Positions 22,578 to 34,289 of a stretch of 64,000 nt of DNA are shown piece by piece (the stretch's first letter is position 1; the number at the start of each line of letters is the position of its first letter). Made by a program: the position numbers and the translations under genes. Origin of the DNA: Sanderia malayensis (lineage: Eukaryota > Cnidaria > Scyphozoa > Semaeostomeae > Pelagiidae); contig RQOL01000729.1 of NCBI GenBank assembly GCA_013076295.1, forward strand, positions 3,410,001 to 3,474,000. Direction: 5' to 3'. Under the pieces are notes generated by a model, which saw only the letters and a list, made by a program, of their open reading frames with translations, was not told the DNA's origin and searched no databases.

Positions 22578-23230
22578 TTCCATCGACATCAGCCTTCTCC
22601 TTACGAGCGACAGCCCGTGGCCTCCCCGCTCCTGCAATTAATGCGGACACAGTTTTGAACTATATCGGAAAATCATTGAAGGCATTTATATCAATGCTTT
22701 CAGTCAATAACGAAATTGGAAACAAATGGAATGAACTTAAAAATGATATGTATTCCTTGCGCAGGGTCAACACTTAATCAAGAAATACTTTCGCTGCCAC
22801 ATATTGACTACTTGAAACGAGAAACTCAGCAAAAATTTTAAGCAAAAACTGTTAGACTCGAGTTACGGCAGGAGTATTTTCCAAACTTAAGAAAGTTATA
22901 AGCCCTCCTCTAGATCGGGCCTTATGTCCTTAGCATAACTGGATTAAATTGTATCATGTTTTTAGATTTATAGTTTGTTCAAAAGTGCTAAAGAATATGC
23001 TAAAGATAAAGCTCTTCATTATCAGAAGGAAAACATGCTACACATACCAAAAACTTCACCATAGTCAGGAAGATTGTTTGTTTCTTTCCAAGGCTTTCTT
23101 ATCCATGCTGCAGCTGGTATGATGGGGGTATAATCGAATTTTCCTTCGCTACATTTGCGTTTTTCCGGCTTTAGGTTTTCGAGAATACGTAGTAGTGGGT
23201 GGAATAAGTGTAAAAAACAAGCCGAATTGT
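22578..23230. other. Unassigned stretch
   Basis: A plus-strand frame runs to 22777 (TARGLPAPAINADTVLNYIG, KAFISMLSVNNEIGNKWNEL) and has coding-like composition but no recognised domain. It starts inside the PIF element, so its 5' part is artefactual. Nothing else is seen. Confidence 0.3.
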
Positions 23231-23232
23231 GG

Positions 23233-23730
23233 GTTTTTTGTTAAAAGCATGAAAATTGGCATACATAGCCAGTTTGATACGCTGAAAAAGATAGAGTTTG
23301 GAGCCAACCTGAAATTTGCCCCCATGTGCTATTTTTAGCATGGGGTACTTGGTCCCAGTCCTCAGAAAAATCATTCACTGTATCTGTTAGCAGAATTATG
23401 CTAAAAGCACAAAAATTGGCATACATAGCCAGTTTGATACGCTGAAAAACATAAAGTTGAAAGCCGACCTTAAATTTGCCCCCACATGCTATTTTTAGTA
23501 TAGGGTACTTGGTCCCAGTCCTCCGAAAAATGATTCATTGTATCTATTAACTGAATTATGTTAAGAGCACAAAAATTGGCATATAAATAGTCAGTTTGAT
23601 ACGCTGAAAAATATAAAGTTGAAAGCCAACCTTAAATTTGGCCCCATGTGCTGTTTTTAGTATAGGGTACTCGGTCCCAGTCTTCCGAGAAATCATCGAC
23701 CGTATATGTTAGTGGGAACGGCTTACCTCC
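23233..23730. repeat. ~165-bp tandem repeat, three copies
   Basis: AAAATTGGCATACATAGCCA, then GTTTGATACGCTGAAAAA, a TTTGCCCCCATGTGCTATTT-like block and GGGTACTTGGTCCCAGTCCT recur from about 23249, 23413 and 23573. The third copy runs directly into the second EADTR coding region. Confidence 0.85.
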
Positions 23731-24736
23731 AATACGTGGTACCACATTCAAGCAATACGCATCAGATAAGTTTCTACCATTTCTTGGTCAAAAGTTGAGG
23801 GATGTAAAAAGACTTGATGTTGTATTTGACGTTTACGTGAAAGACTCACTCAAGTCAACGGCAAGATCCCACCGAGGTGAAGGTAGTCGAAAAAGAGTTA
23901 AGGACAACTACATAGTCCCAGCAAATTGGAATTCCTTCTTAAGGCACAGTGGTAACAAAACGGAACTGTTTTCTTATTTGGCCAATTTTTCCCATCAAAA
24001 TCTCAAAAACGGAGAAAAATCGTTTGCAATTACAATCGGCAGTGAAGTTCTTACGTTGCCACCTCAAGATACGTCCATTATCTCCCCTTGTAATCATGAG
24101 GAAGCAGACTCAAGAATGTATCTACATTTGTACGATGCTATTACAAGGCAAAATATGCAAAATGCTGTTATCAAAACTGTGGATACAGATGTTATGGTCC
24201 TTGGGGTTGCTGCCGTCGTTCGCATTCGGAATTTGAAATTGTATATAGCATTTGGGTCTGGAAAAACTTTCCGATACATCAACGTAAATGAAGTTTCTCA
24301 ATTTTTGGGATTACAGAGATCACTTGCTCTCCCGATGTTTCACTCCCTTACGGGTTGTGACACAGTCTCGTTTCTTGCTGGCAGGGGGAAGAAAACTGCC
24401 ATGGATATTTGGAATTCATATGAAGATCTAACGGAAGCTCTTCTTCAAGTGATGAATCATCCAGGAACGGAAATAAACGAATGCTTTGCAATAATAGAAC
24501 AATTCATCGTTTACCTTTATGACCGGGGCAGTACCTTGGAGAGCGTTAATGCAACACGGCAAATGCTATTTTCACACAAAAATAGAACGCTGGAAAACAT
24601 TCCGCCATCGCAGGGAGCATTGAAACAGCACATTTTGCGTGCTTCATACCAAGCAAACATCTGGAATCAAATAATACGCACGCTTATTCTCTTGTTTTCA
24701 GTGATATTAAGATTAATTTTTGCATTTTGCACATAA
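23729..24736 (+). pseudogene. Second FEN1/PIN-like 'EADTR' gene, truncated by satellite
   Basis: The frame is open from about 23729 (GLPPIRGTTFKQYASDKFLP). Counting from the TTG at 23795: LDVVFDVYVKDSLKSTARSH with Asp12, CNHEEADSR at 99-107, VDTDVMVLG with Asp130 and Asp132, and LTGCDTVSFLAGRGKKTA with Asp189 and a Gly-x-Gly-Lys at 196-199. Gly-x-Gly-Lys after G-x-D is exactly where FEN1-type nucleases have their helix-two-turn-helix, which strengthens the fold assignment. Homology with the first copy stops at about residue 292 (ASYQANIWNQ). The remaining codons to 24736 are satellite sequence, so the natural C-terminus is lost. The 5' side joins a tandem repeat, so the true start is unknown. 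Confidence 0.68.
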
Positions 24737-27700
24737 ATCCTCGTAAATATATCCAAAACTAATGAACATATAACATTCATTCCAACACTTTGCACAAATG
24801 AAAATTAACATTCATTCCCTCAATTTACACTAATGAAAATTAAAACTCATTCCCACAGTTTTCGCATAAGTCACGTTGATACATTTAAAACTCAGTGAAA
24901 AAAGGGTTTACTTGTTTTCAGTGATATTAACATTCACTCCCACAATATACGCTATTTAAAATTAACATTCATTCCCACAATCTTCACATCAATCCACCTT
25001 AATATATCTAGGCGTAGTGAAAACACCTTTTGTCATCTTTTTTAGTGATATTAACATTCATGCCCACAATTTGCACAAAAATCCACGTAAATACACCAAA
25101 AACTAATGAATATATGACATTCGTTCCCACACTTCAAACAAATGAAAATTAACATTCATTACCCCAATTTAGACTAATGAAAATTGATGTACATTTCCAC
25201 AATTTACATCTGAATCCACGTTGATTTATCTAAATGTTAGCAAAAACAAATTTAGTGACATTTTTCATTGATATAAACATTTATTCCCACAATTTACACT
25301 TGAGTCATGCTAATACATCTAAAAGTTAGTGAATTATTCTCGTGTTTTCAGTGATATTAACATCCATTCCCACAATGTGCACATGAATCTATGTTAATAT
25401 ATCTGAAGCGAAGTGAAAACACTTTTGGTCACTTTATTCAGTGATATTAACATTCATTCCCACAATTTGTACATGCATTTGAATTTACACAAATGAAAAT
25501 AACATCCATTTTCTCAATGTACACAAAGAAATTTAATATTCATTCCCACAATTTGCACATGAGTCATGCTAATACATTTAAAACTCAGTGAAAAAAGTTC
25601 TTAATCATTTTCAGTGATATTCAGATTCAATCCCACAATGTACACATGAATCCATCTTAAAAAATCTAAAGCATAGTGAAAACACCTTTAGTCATCTTTT
25701 TCAGTGATATTAACATTCATTCCCACAATTTTTACAATAGAAAAATAACATTCATTTCCTCAATTTACACCAATGAAAATTAACATTCATTCTCACAATT
25801 TACACATGAATCCGCGTTAATATATCTGAAGCGTAGTGAAAACACTTTTGGTCACTTTTTTCAGTGATATTTACATTCATTCCCACAATTTACACAAATG
25901 AGAATTTCCTCGCATTCCCTCAACTTACACAGACAAAGCTACCGTCCATTCTCACAAATTGCACACGAGTCAAGCTATCACATCTAAAACTTAGTGAAAA
26001 ACGGGTTTATTCGTTTTCCGTGATATTAACATTTATTCCCACAATTTACACATGAATCCACCTTAATATATCTGAAACTTAGTGAAAACACCTTTAGTCA
26101 CCTTTTTCAGTGACATTAATATTCATTCCCACAATTTAGACAATTGAACAGTAACATTTATTCCCACAATTTGCACTAATGAAAATTAACATTCATTCCC
26201 ACAATTTCCACATGAGTCACGCTAATACATAGTGAACTAATACATCATACTACATACTATCATAATACATACTAAAACGTAGTGAAAACACTTTTAGGGA
26301 CTTTTTTCATTGATATAAACATTTATTCCAACAGATTACGCATCAATCACGCTCATACATCGAAAAATTGTTGAATTGCACGTTTATTTTCTTGTTTTCA
26401 GTGTTATTAACATTCATTCCCAAAATTTACACAATAGAAAAATAACATTCATTTCCTCCATTTACGCTAATGAAAATTAACATTCATTCTCACAATTTAC
26501 ACATGAATCCGCGTTAATATATCTGAAGCGTAGTGAAAACACTTTTGGTCACTTTTTTCAGTGATATTTACATTCATTCCCACAATTTACACAAATGAGA
26601 ATTTCCTCGCATTCCCTCAACTTACACAGACAAAGCTACCGTCCATTCTCACAAATTGCACACGAGTCAAGCTATCACATCTAAAACTTAGTGAAAAACG
26701 GGTTTATTCGTTTTCCGTGATATTAACATTTATTCCCACAATTTACACATGAATCCACCTTAATATATCTGAAACTTAGTGAAAACACCTTTAGTCACCT
26801 TTTTCAGTGACATTAATATTCATTCCCACAATTTAGACAATTGAACAGTAACATTTATTCCCACAATTTGCACTAATGAAAATTAACATTCATTCCCACA
26901 ATTTCCACATGAGTCACGCTAATACATAGTGAACTAATACATCATACTACATACTATCATAATACATACTAAAACGTAGTGAAAACACTTTTAGGGACTT
27001 TTTTCATTGATATAAACATTTATTCCAACAGATTACGCATCAATCACGCTCATACATCGAAAAATTGTTGAATTGCACGTTTATTTTCTTGTTTTCAGTG
27101 TTATTAACATTCATTCCCAAAATTTACACAATAGAAAAATAACATTCATTTCCTCCATTTACGCTAATGAAAATTAACATTCATTCCCACAATTTTCACA
27201 GGAGTGCCACTAATACATTTATAATTTAGTGAATTATACGTTTACACTTGTTTCCAGTGATATTAACATTCATTCCCAGAAATTGCACATGCACATGAAT
27301 TTACACAAATGAAATATAACAATCATTCTCCAATCTACACAAAGGAAATTAAAATTCATTCCCAAAATTTGCACATAACTCATGCTAATACATTTAAACC
27401 CTATTGAAAAAAGTGCTTACTTGTTTTAGTGTTATTGACGTTCATTCCCACAATTTACACATGAATCCACCTTAATATATCCTAAAGTATAGTGAAAACA
27501 CCTTTAGTAATCTTTTTCAGTGATATTAACATTCATTCCAACAATCTGCACATAAATCCACGTAAATACACCAAAAACTAATGAATATACGACATTCGCT
27601 CCCACACTTCACACAAATGAAAATTAACATTCTTTCCCCCAATTTACGCTAATGAAAATTAACATTGATTCCCACAATGTACCCATGAGTCACGCCGATA

Positions 27701-27780
27701 CATTCAAAATTTAGTGAAAAGTGTGGTTATTTGTTTTCAGTGATATTAACATTCATTCCCACAATTTATACAATAGAAAA
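24672..27780. repeat. Second large satellite array
   Basis: This is the same family as the 4.25-12.26 kb array: TTCTCTTGTTTTCAGTGATA, ATTCATTCCCACAATTTACA, TTAATATATCT-AAGCGTAG and GTGAAAACACCTTTAGTCA. It begins inside the EADTR gene frame and ends near 27780, where a different tandem array starts. Confidence 0.9.
25780..27173. repeat. Near-perfect 697-bp tandem duplication within the satellite
   Basis: Positions 25780-26476 recur at 26477-27173 with no difference noticed. Two open frames 697 bp apart (25864 and 26561) give identical 63-residue translations. The junction phrase CCTCCATTTACGCTAATGAA occurs at the end of both units but not before the first. The neighbouring satellite is strongly diverged, so this duplication is recent or an assembly duplication. 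Confidence 0.88.
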
Positions 27781-28960
27781 ATTACCAATTACCAAACTGC
27801 AAATACTGCAAAAAGAATAAGACAATTGTGATTTAAATGGTAAGTAGAATGTTATACAAATGATTGGTGAACATTATAGTAATGGAGAATCTCATTATGT
27901 AATTAACATTGAACTGAAAGTACATGCCAAAATCTGTACGAAAAACAGGCAACTGCCAAACTGCAAATACTGGAAAAAGAATAAGACAATTCTGATTTAA
28001 ATGGTAAGTAGAAAGTTATACATATGGTTGGTGAAGATAATAGTAATGGAGAATCTCATTATGTAATTAACATTGAACTGAAAGTACATACCAAAATCTG
28101 AGCGAAAAACAGGCAACTGCCAAACTGCAAATACTGGAAAAAGAATAAGACAATTGTGATTTAAATAGTAAGTAGAAAGTTATACATATGCTTGGTGAAG
28201 ATAATAGTAATGGAGAATCTCATTATGTAATTAACATTGAACTGAAAGTACATAACAAAATCTGAACGAAAAATGTTTGAACAAAAAAGAGGCAACTGCC
28301 AAGCTGCAAATACTGGAAAAAGAATAAGATAATTGTGATTTAAATGGCAAGTAGTAAGTTATACATATGCTTGGTGAAGATAATAGTAATGGAGAATCTC
28401 ATTAGGTAATTAACATTGAACTGAAAGTACATACCAAAATCTGAACGAAAAATGTTTGAACAAAAAAGAGGCAACTGCCAAGCTGCAAATACTGCAAAAA
28501 GAATAACATAATTGTGATTTAAATGGTAAGTAGTAAGTTATAAGTAAGTAAGTTTAAGAATTATCTAAGTAACATTGTAAGAAAATTACATACCGAAAAT
28601 CTCAATAATCAGTATAAAAACAAAGGCCAACTTCCAACATAATATATAACATTATAGGCCAACTAAATAGCAAAAAGAATTTTAAATGGTAAGTAGAAAG
28701 TTATACATATGGATGGTGAACATTACAGTAATGGAGAATTTTATTATCCAAGTAACATTGTAAGAAGGTACATACCGAAAATCTCAATAATAAATATAAA
28801 AACAAAGGTCAACTACCAAACTGCAAATACTGCAAATAATAGAATAACACAGTTGTAATTTAAATGAAAAGTATGAAATTATGCTTGGTGAACATAGTAA
28901 TGGAGACTCTCATTGCGTCATTAACATTGAGAAAAGAGTACATACCAAAATAATGTTTTC
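27781..28960. repeat. 164-179-bp tandem array, about seven units
   Basis: CTGCAAATACTGNAAAAAGA recurs at 27797, 27961, 28125, 28304 and 28482, with weaker copies near 28660 and 28820. Later units carry a 15-bp insertion (AAATGTTTGAACAAA). Each unit contains TTTAAATGGTAAGTAG and AATGGAGAATCTCATTATG. No gene is seen. Confidence 0.85.
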
Positions 28961-29846
28961 TTTAGATGACCAAGGATAGGAAGGTTAACCGTAACTACTG
29001 AGACTGGGGAAAAATATCATCAGTGATTAAATACGTCGAAATAGTCATATACATGTGATCAATGATTTGGGTATTACTTTCAATTGTTTTTTATTAATAT
29101 GTGAAAGTGTAAAATATTAGTAATTAGCGAAAAAAAATTTACCTGTTCACTGTTGCTGTGCATTGAGAAATAATGATTGCAAGCTACTTTTGGCGCGTTG
29201 CGTTTTGAATGTAAATTTGAATATAGAAACCATAGCAACAGGATAAAGATGGCCTCGGACGGCAAAACATAATTAAATTGAAATCGAGGTCTCGTGAAAA
29301 TGTTACAGAATGCGTAAATGTTGTTTTTATATGGGTGGAAACACCCTGTTACTAAAACTAAAATTCTAAAATTATTTAATTTAGTGTTAGTGGCCTGATA
29401 GTCTGACATTTAGTTATGATAAATGATCGAAAACAGAATATTTGTTGACGTGATAAGTTAAAATATATACAAAGATAGAAAAAAACTCTAAAATAACAGC
29501 TCCTAAAACTATATTGAAAAATTAAAAAGAAGAAGATAACAACCTAGTGGAATGAGCCCTTGAATAAAATCCCTAAAAACATAAATTACCCAATAACTGA
29601 ATTGAAAATTGTTCGGGAACCTCTGAGGCATAAAAGAGCAGATCTAATCAACCTAAACGATATTTTAGTTCTTATACATGACATGACTTCACTATATTTT
29701 TTGTCAGTTTTCTGTGCAATTTTTTTGGCCAGAATTTTGTGAAAACTTAAGCAACATTGTTTCAAAATGTTATCAAATATGTGACTGCACATAACATATT
29801 GCATGAAATCAATTGAAGGGTGAACTAAGTAAAGATTATATACTGT
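28961..29846. other. No recognisable gene
   Basis: This is unique AT-rich DNA. It carries one copy (about 29240-29300) of a motif also present near 62600 and 62880 (AAATCGAGGTCT). Short frames here show no domain. Confidence 0.35.
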
Positions 29847-30788
29847 ACAGTTGGCGCTTTTCGTGTGCTGCATTCGCTTACGCTCATGCCCCTTTAAACC
29901 CCACTTACAATGGGTTAGCTCGCTGCGCTCGCCTGTCTATCTATTATCAAGAAACATTGACTGATAGGGCGCACTTCGGGCGCTGCATTCGCTTAAGCTC
30001 ATACCCCTTTGAACCCCACTTACAATGGCTTACCTCGCTGCGCTCGCCTGGTAAGCCTTATCATAATAAATTATTTATCAAGAATTTGGCCTTGTTTACA
30101 TTAGGCCTAAGTGTCTGAAGTATGCCCAAGGAACAATGGCGGTCCCCTGCTACAAAAACTACATCTATCTCACTCAAAAAACAAAACAAAGCTATCACCT
30201 GTGTTCTCAATTGTCTCCTGTAATTTTCCAGAGGTCTGTAAAGCAATTAGCAAGTCTTTACAAAAATAAAACACTTTGAAAGGCGCCCAGTTATCCTTTG
30301 TGTGCAAAACAAAAACATGCGTCTTCTCCAAAAGTGTCTGCTGAAAGCCCAGGACGAAAAAGACCGACAACCCACATGGGTGGCGCGAAAAGAGCCAATG
30401 AGATTGCAGGAAAAGGCGAAACGGGTCACGTGAAGAGCAAATACTCCTTTTGAACATGGAGTTGGGGACGCGAATTTGGAAGTTTCGCCAGCGTAAACCG
30501 TCGTTTTTTCGTGATAGCACAATTAGTGGAAAAATTAATGGAATAATTCAACAATTTGGGAGAAAATCAAAAAACAAAATCCATTACCCTGGTTAAATTA
30601 ATAAACTAAACATTTCAATATGAAATATATCGCAATATACCCCGAAACAAAAAAGCCTTTGTGACCACATGGTTCACCGTTTCGTCCCATTGTTTTGGGG
30701 CGCTCGACCTATTGTTTTGGGGCGAATCTATTGTTTTGGCGTAGTTTCGAGCTTTTGTCACGTGACATCGCAGAATATATATATTAGA
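29847..30788 (-). mobile_element. Non-autonomous Helitron H3, 3'-truncated
   Basis: The 5' end on the minus strand is TCTAATATATATATTCTG at 30788, followed by CACGTG and three ATTGTTTT iterons (30730, 30711, 30689). The body matches the 5' unique region of H1 and H2 (for example the CTTTGAAAGGCGCCCAGTTA segment near 30280). About two units of the 114-bp array remain (29850-30055). The element stops inside the cassette GTTGGCGC at 29847, and the terminal hairpin and CTAG are missing. Confidence 0.8.
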
Positions 30789-31483
30789 CTAGCCGGGGGC
30801 CCGGTCGCTACGCTCCCTCCCCGGAGCCCATCAAGCTCAAAAAGCTTAATGTGGTTGGCGCGCTTCGCGCGCTGCATACGCTCCCGCTTATGCCCATACA
30901 TACATACATACATACCCTACAATACATACCCTACAATACATACCCTACAATACAAACCCTACAATACATACCCTACAATACATACCCTACAATACAAACC
31001 CTACAATACATACCCTACATTACATACCCTACAATACATACCCTACCATACATACCCTACAATACATACCCTACAATAAATACCCTACAAAACATACCCT
31101 ACAACACATACCCTACTATACATACCCTACCATACAAACCCTACAATACATACCCTACATTACATACCTTACAATACATACCCTACAATACATACCCTAC
31201 AATAAATACCCTACAATACATATCCTGCAATACGTACCCTACAATAAATACCCTACAATACATACCTTACAATAAATATCCTACAATCCATACCCTACAT
31301 AACATACCCTACAATACATACCCTACAATACCTACCCTACAATACATACCCTACAATACATACCCTACAATACATACCCTAGAATACATACCCTACGATA
31401 CATACCCTACAACACATACCCTACAATAAATACCCTACAAAACATACCCTACAATACATACCCTACAATACATACCCTACCTT
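30789..31483 (-). mobile_element. Helitron H4 fragment: 3' terminus plus 14-bp minisatellite
   Basis: On the minus strand the element ends with a GC-rich foldable segment and CTAG at 30792-30789 (plus strand CTAGCCGGGGGCCCGGTCGC). It carries the shared cassette with the hairpin GCGCGCTTCGCGCGC and then a long array of ACCCTACAATACAT. Its 5' half is missing: the array ends at 31483 in unrelated DNA. Its last base directly abuts the first base of H3. Confidence 0.78.
30895..31483. repeat. 14-bp minisatellite (ACCCTACAATACAT)n
   Basis: About 42 imperfect copies of a 14-bp unit. Since 42 nt is 14 codons, long spurious frames with a 14-residue period (IPYNTYPTIHTLQY) run through all phases. They are not genes. 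Confidence 0.95.
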
Positions 31484-34289
31484 AGTGATTTGGCCTGTAG
31501 TAGTAAAGGTTCCTTAAGTTTTCTACCTTATACATGTAGGTTCCTTATCAACAGTTCCTTATAAAAAAGCTTGTAACTTCAAGTTGCCATTATGTTGTAA
31601 TTGTTCTGAAGATTCAATAGGTTTCTGTGCTTGCATGTTAATTGTATGGCAAAGCTCTTTATGATATAAAATACATTGTAAGGTGGTACTGCAGTTCATG
31701 TAATACAGTGTCTATATACTGAAAACGAAAGCAAGTGTCAGTGATATACCTATACAATGAGAATGTTGCCGACTAAAAAAACAGAAATACTTTGTCAGGC
31801 ACTTTCCCACAGTGAATGAATGAGGAGATACCATACACTATGAGGCTCTGGTTGAGAAGATATCTACAACGGGAAACTATCATAATTTATAATGCAAGAC
31901 TTTAAATATTCAAGTAAGATAACAAAGAGATATTTATGCACATATAGATTATTCAAATGCATTAATAATGTTTGCTTGTGTGGTAAAAGCCATCTCAGCT
32001 TGTTTTGTCCAGTGTAATGGAGGATTCTATCAGTGATTGATAGAATGTATGCTTGCCAATAAATTTGAACATCTTGTGGCGTAATGGTTGTGAAATCATT
32101 GCCATCTGTGCCTGGCACACTGAGTTTACAACAACACATCTACCTGATAAGGAATATCATTAAGTGACAATGAGGAAGAATTAAGTACCTACAGGATTTG
32201 AATACTGTAAGTGATTCGTTAAGAAAACATTTAGTGATAGTCAATGTAGAAATAGTATTCAGCCTTTATTTATTCAGTCTGCTTTTCAATTAGGGTGCAT
32301 TAATTGGTTTATTTATTGATCTGGAACAGAGAGCTCCATACCTTGAATATTATACCTGACTTTGCAAAAAATTTGAAGAGAACATTTTGAACCATAGATT
32401 GAATTTTCCATTGCCTTTAACTAAATGAATCTGTACAAAAAATAGAAAATTAATGAGTGTGGTAGACAAAAGAGATATGCAATGCATGTGCAATGAGGAG
32501 GGTGGTAAGCAAATAAAGTGTGGATTTTTCCCAGGGTTTGAACTTGACTTTCACTGGTTTCCTTCATGTACATCACAACAATTAAACATTTTCAATAAAC
32601 ACAAAGTTGAAAGCAGAGCAGGTTCATGTGGGGATATGAATGAGCTTTGCTTGTAAAACAAAGAAGGCAGCCACAAAGTTAATAAATTGGTTGGGAACTA
32701 TATTCGCGGAAATAAAAGCCTCAGCAATGCACATTTCTTCTGAAAACAAAGTACTGAAAAAACATTGGAAAATTTGCAGAATTCTGGCCTAACAAACTAT
32801 TTGTAAACCGTGAGTAAAGTAGAAATGGCCTAAGCTAAGCAATTTCCATTCAACATATCAAATTCAAAGGGATGGAAATGAAAATATACATTGTTGACCT
32901 CTGATTCATAGCAGCCTAGTTTTCTCCTTTAAGTCAATAAGGGTATACATGAGCTTTATTTTCTCTCATTTCAGTATCAAATTGGCTTATAAATCTAAAT
33001 ATCCATTGTTTGATTGTCCAAAATGAAAATGAACCTGACTTACCTTTGGTGAACAGCAAGGTAGTTGTTTCCTTTGAGCCAGGAAGGCTTTATGAGGTAT
33101 AATTTCATTGAGTTCAGCAACAAAATCCGACGCGATGCCATTTGTTGGCAGACAGAAACTTAAACCCGACAGGCAACAATAGTGCGATGATGAGACATAA
33201 CATAGATGAAAATCATACATAGACAGCACAAAGGCGTTTGAAATGGGAGACAGAAGTGTCGCCTCGTTTCAATCATATTAGCAGAAATGCATCTAATTAA
33301 AAACGAAGTCAATAAATTTTGTTATGATATTATTGAATGGAGATTTATATGGGCCAAATACACAAATATATGAATATTTAAACTGTAACGATAGATAAAA
33401 TTACAGTCCTGGCAATCTTCTATTGAATATATAAATCGCTAATTTAAAAACCTTATTATTAATGCCGAAGATCTGAAAGATATACAATACAGTACAAAAA
33501 ACATGTTTTGAAAGCACGTGGATAGATATTTGTATTGTATGAGAAGAACGAATGCGAAAGGTTGAGTCATGATATAGTCTACTATTAAAATTGGTGAATT
33601 GTGAATATCCATAAAAATTGATACATACAATCCGTAGTTCAGGTTGCAAAATTGATTGGTTAAGCGACGTCTTTAGCAAAATGACAGTGCCTCAATTTGG
33701 ATTCTTCAATAGCACTTCACTCTCAGCAAGCATACATCTCTGCCACGGCGTGAATGTATTCTTTCAATAACCGTGGTCGTTTGTTTTGAGGATTACGTTT
33801 GTACATAGCAAAAAAAAGAATAAGATTGCCGGTTACATTAGTTAAAAGCTCGAACACCAGCGTCAAGGAGTAACCTTTGTTCGAGTTTTCCTTGTTGGTG
33901 AAAAGTGCAATTGAAATTTGGAAGTATATAACAGTAAACACTAAAGGGGCCTCTATAGATTTTAGATCAATTTTCATGTATTAAGAGGAGAGGGGGGGAT
34001 GTTATTGTTAGTGCGATGTTTTGCAAAAAGTAACTATCCTTAAGGGACAACTTGCAGTTTTCACAGAGTAAGGAAATCCACTTTCCCATAGGCAATATCG
34101 GAGAAAATGGCAACGCATAACTCTTAATAATCGGGCGCTACGCAGGATTCAGGACTGTGCCGACTGCTGTGTGTCGTGCAGTCACCCCTGGACATGTGGA
34201 TGGTGTAATGTCCAGTTGGTCTCCACAGATCAGTGTTATCTAGAATGAATTCATTCTAGAAGGGTGCCAGTAACGGCTGTACATCACAC
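31484..34289. other. 3' flank of Helitron A, no gene recognised
   Basis: Parts align by eye with the DNA 3' of Helitron B: 33810-33960 with 51150-51270, 33990-34250 with 51330-51610, and AGAAATGCATCT near 33280 with 50690. The element therefore extends at least 1 kb past its stop codon. The Helitron 3' terminus was not located. The short minus frames (31864-32139, 32987-33229, 33723-33977) show no known domain. Confidence 0.45.

Noticed and set aside
25864..26055. Two identical 63-residue frames
   Set aside because: They lie in satellite. Their identity reflects the 697-bp duplication, not a protein.
29080..29409. 109-codon minus frame
   Set aside because: The composition is that of AT-rich random sequence and no motif is recognised.
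30851..31429. Long frames with period IPYNTYPTIHTLQY (also at 43.8-44.4 and 46.5-47.2 kb)
   Set aside because: The 14-bp minisatellite contains no stop in several phases, so the frames are artefacts.
31864..32139. 91-codon minus frame (DFTTITPQDVQIYWQAYI)
   Set aside because: It looks mildly protein-like, but there is no match to the equivalent flank of Helitron B, no domain and no splice context.
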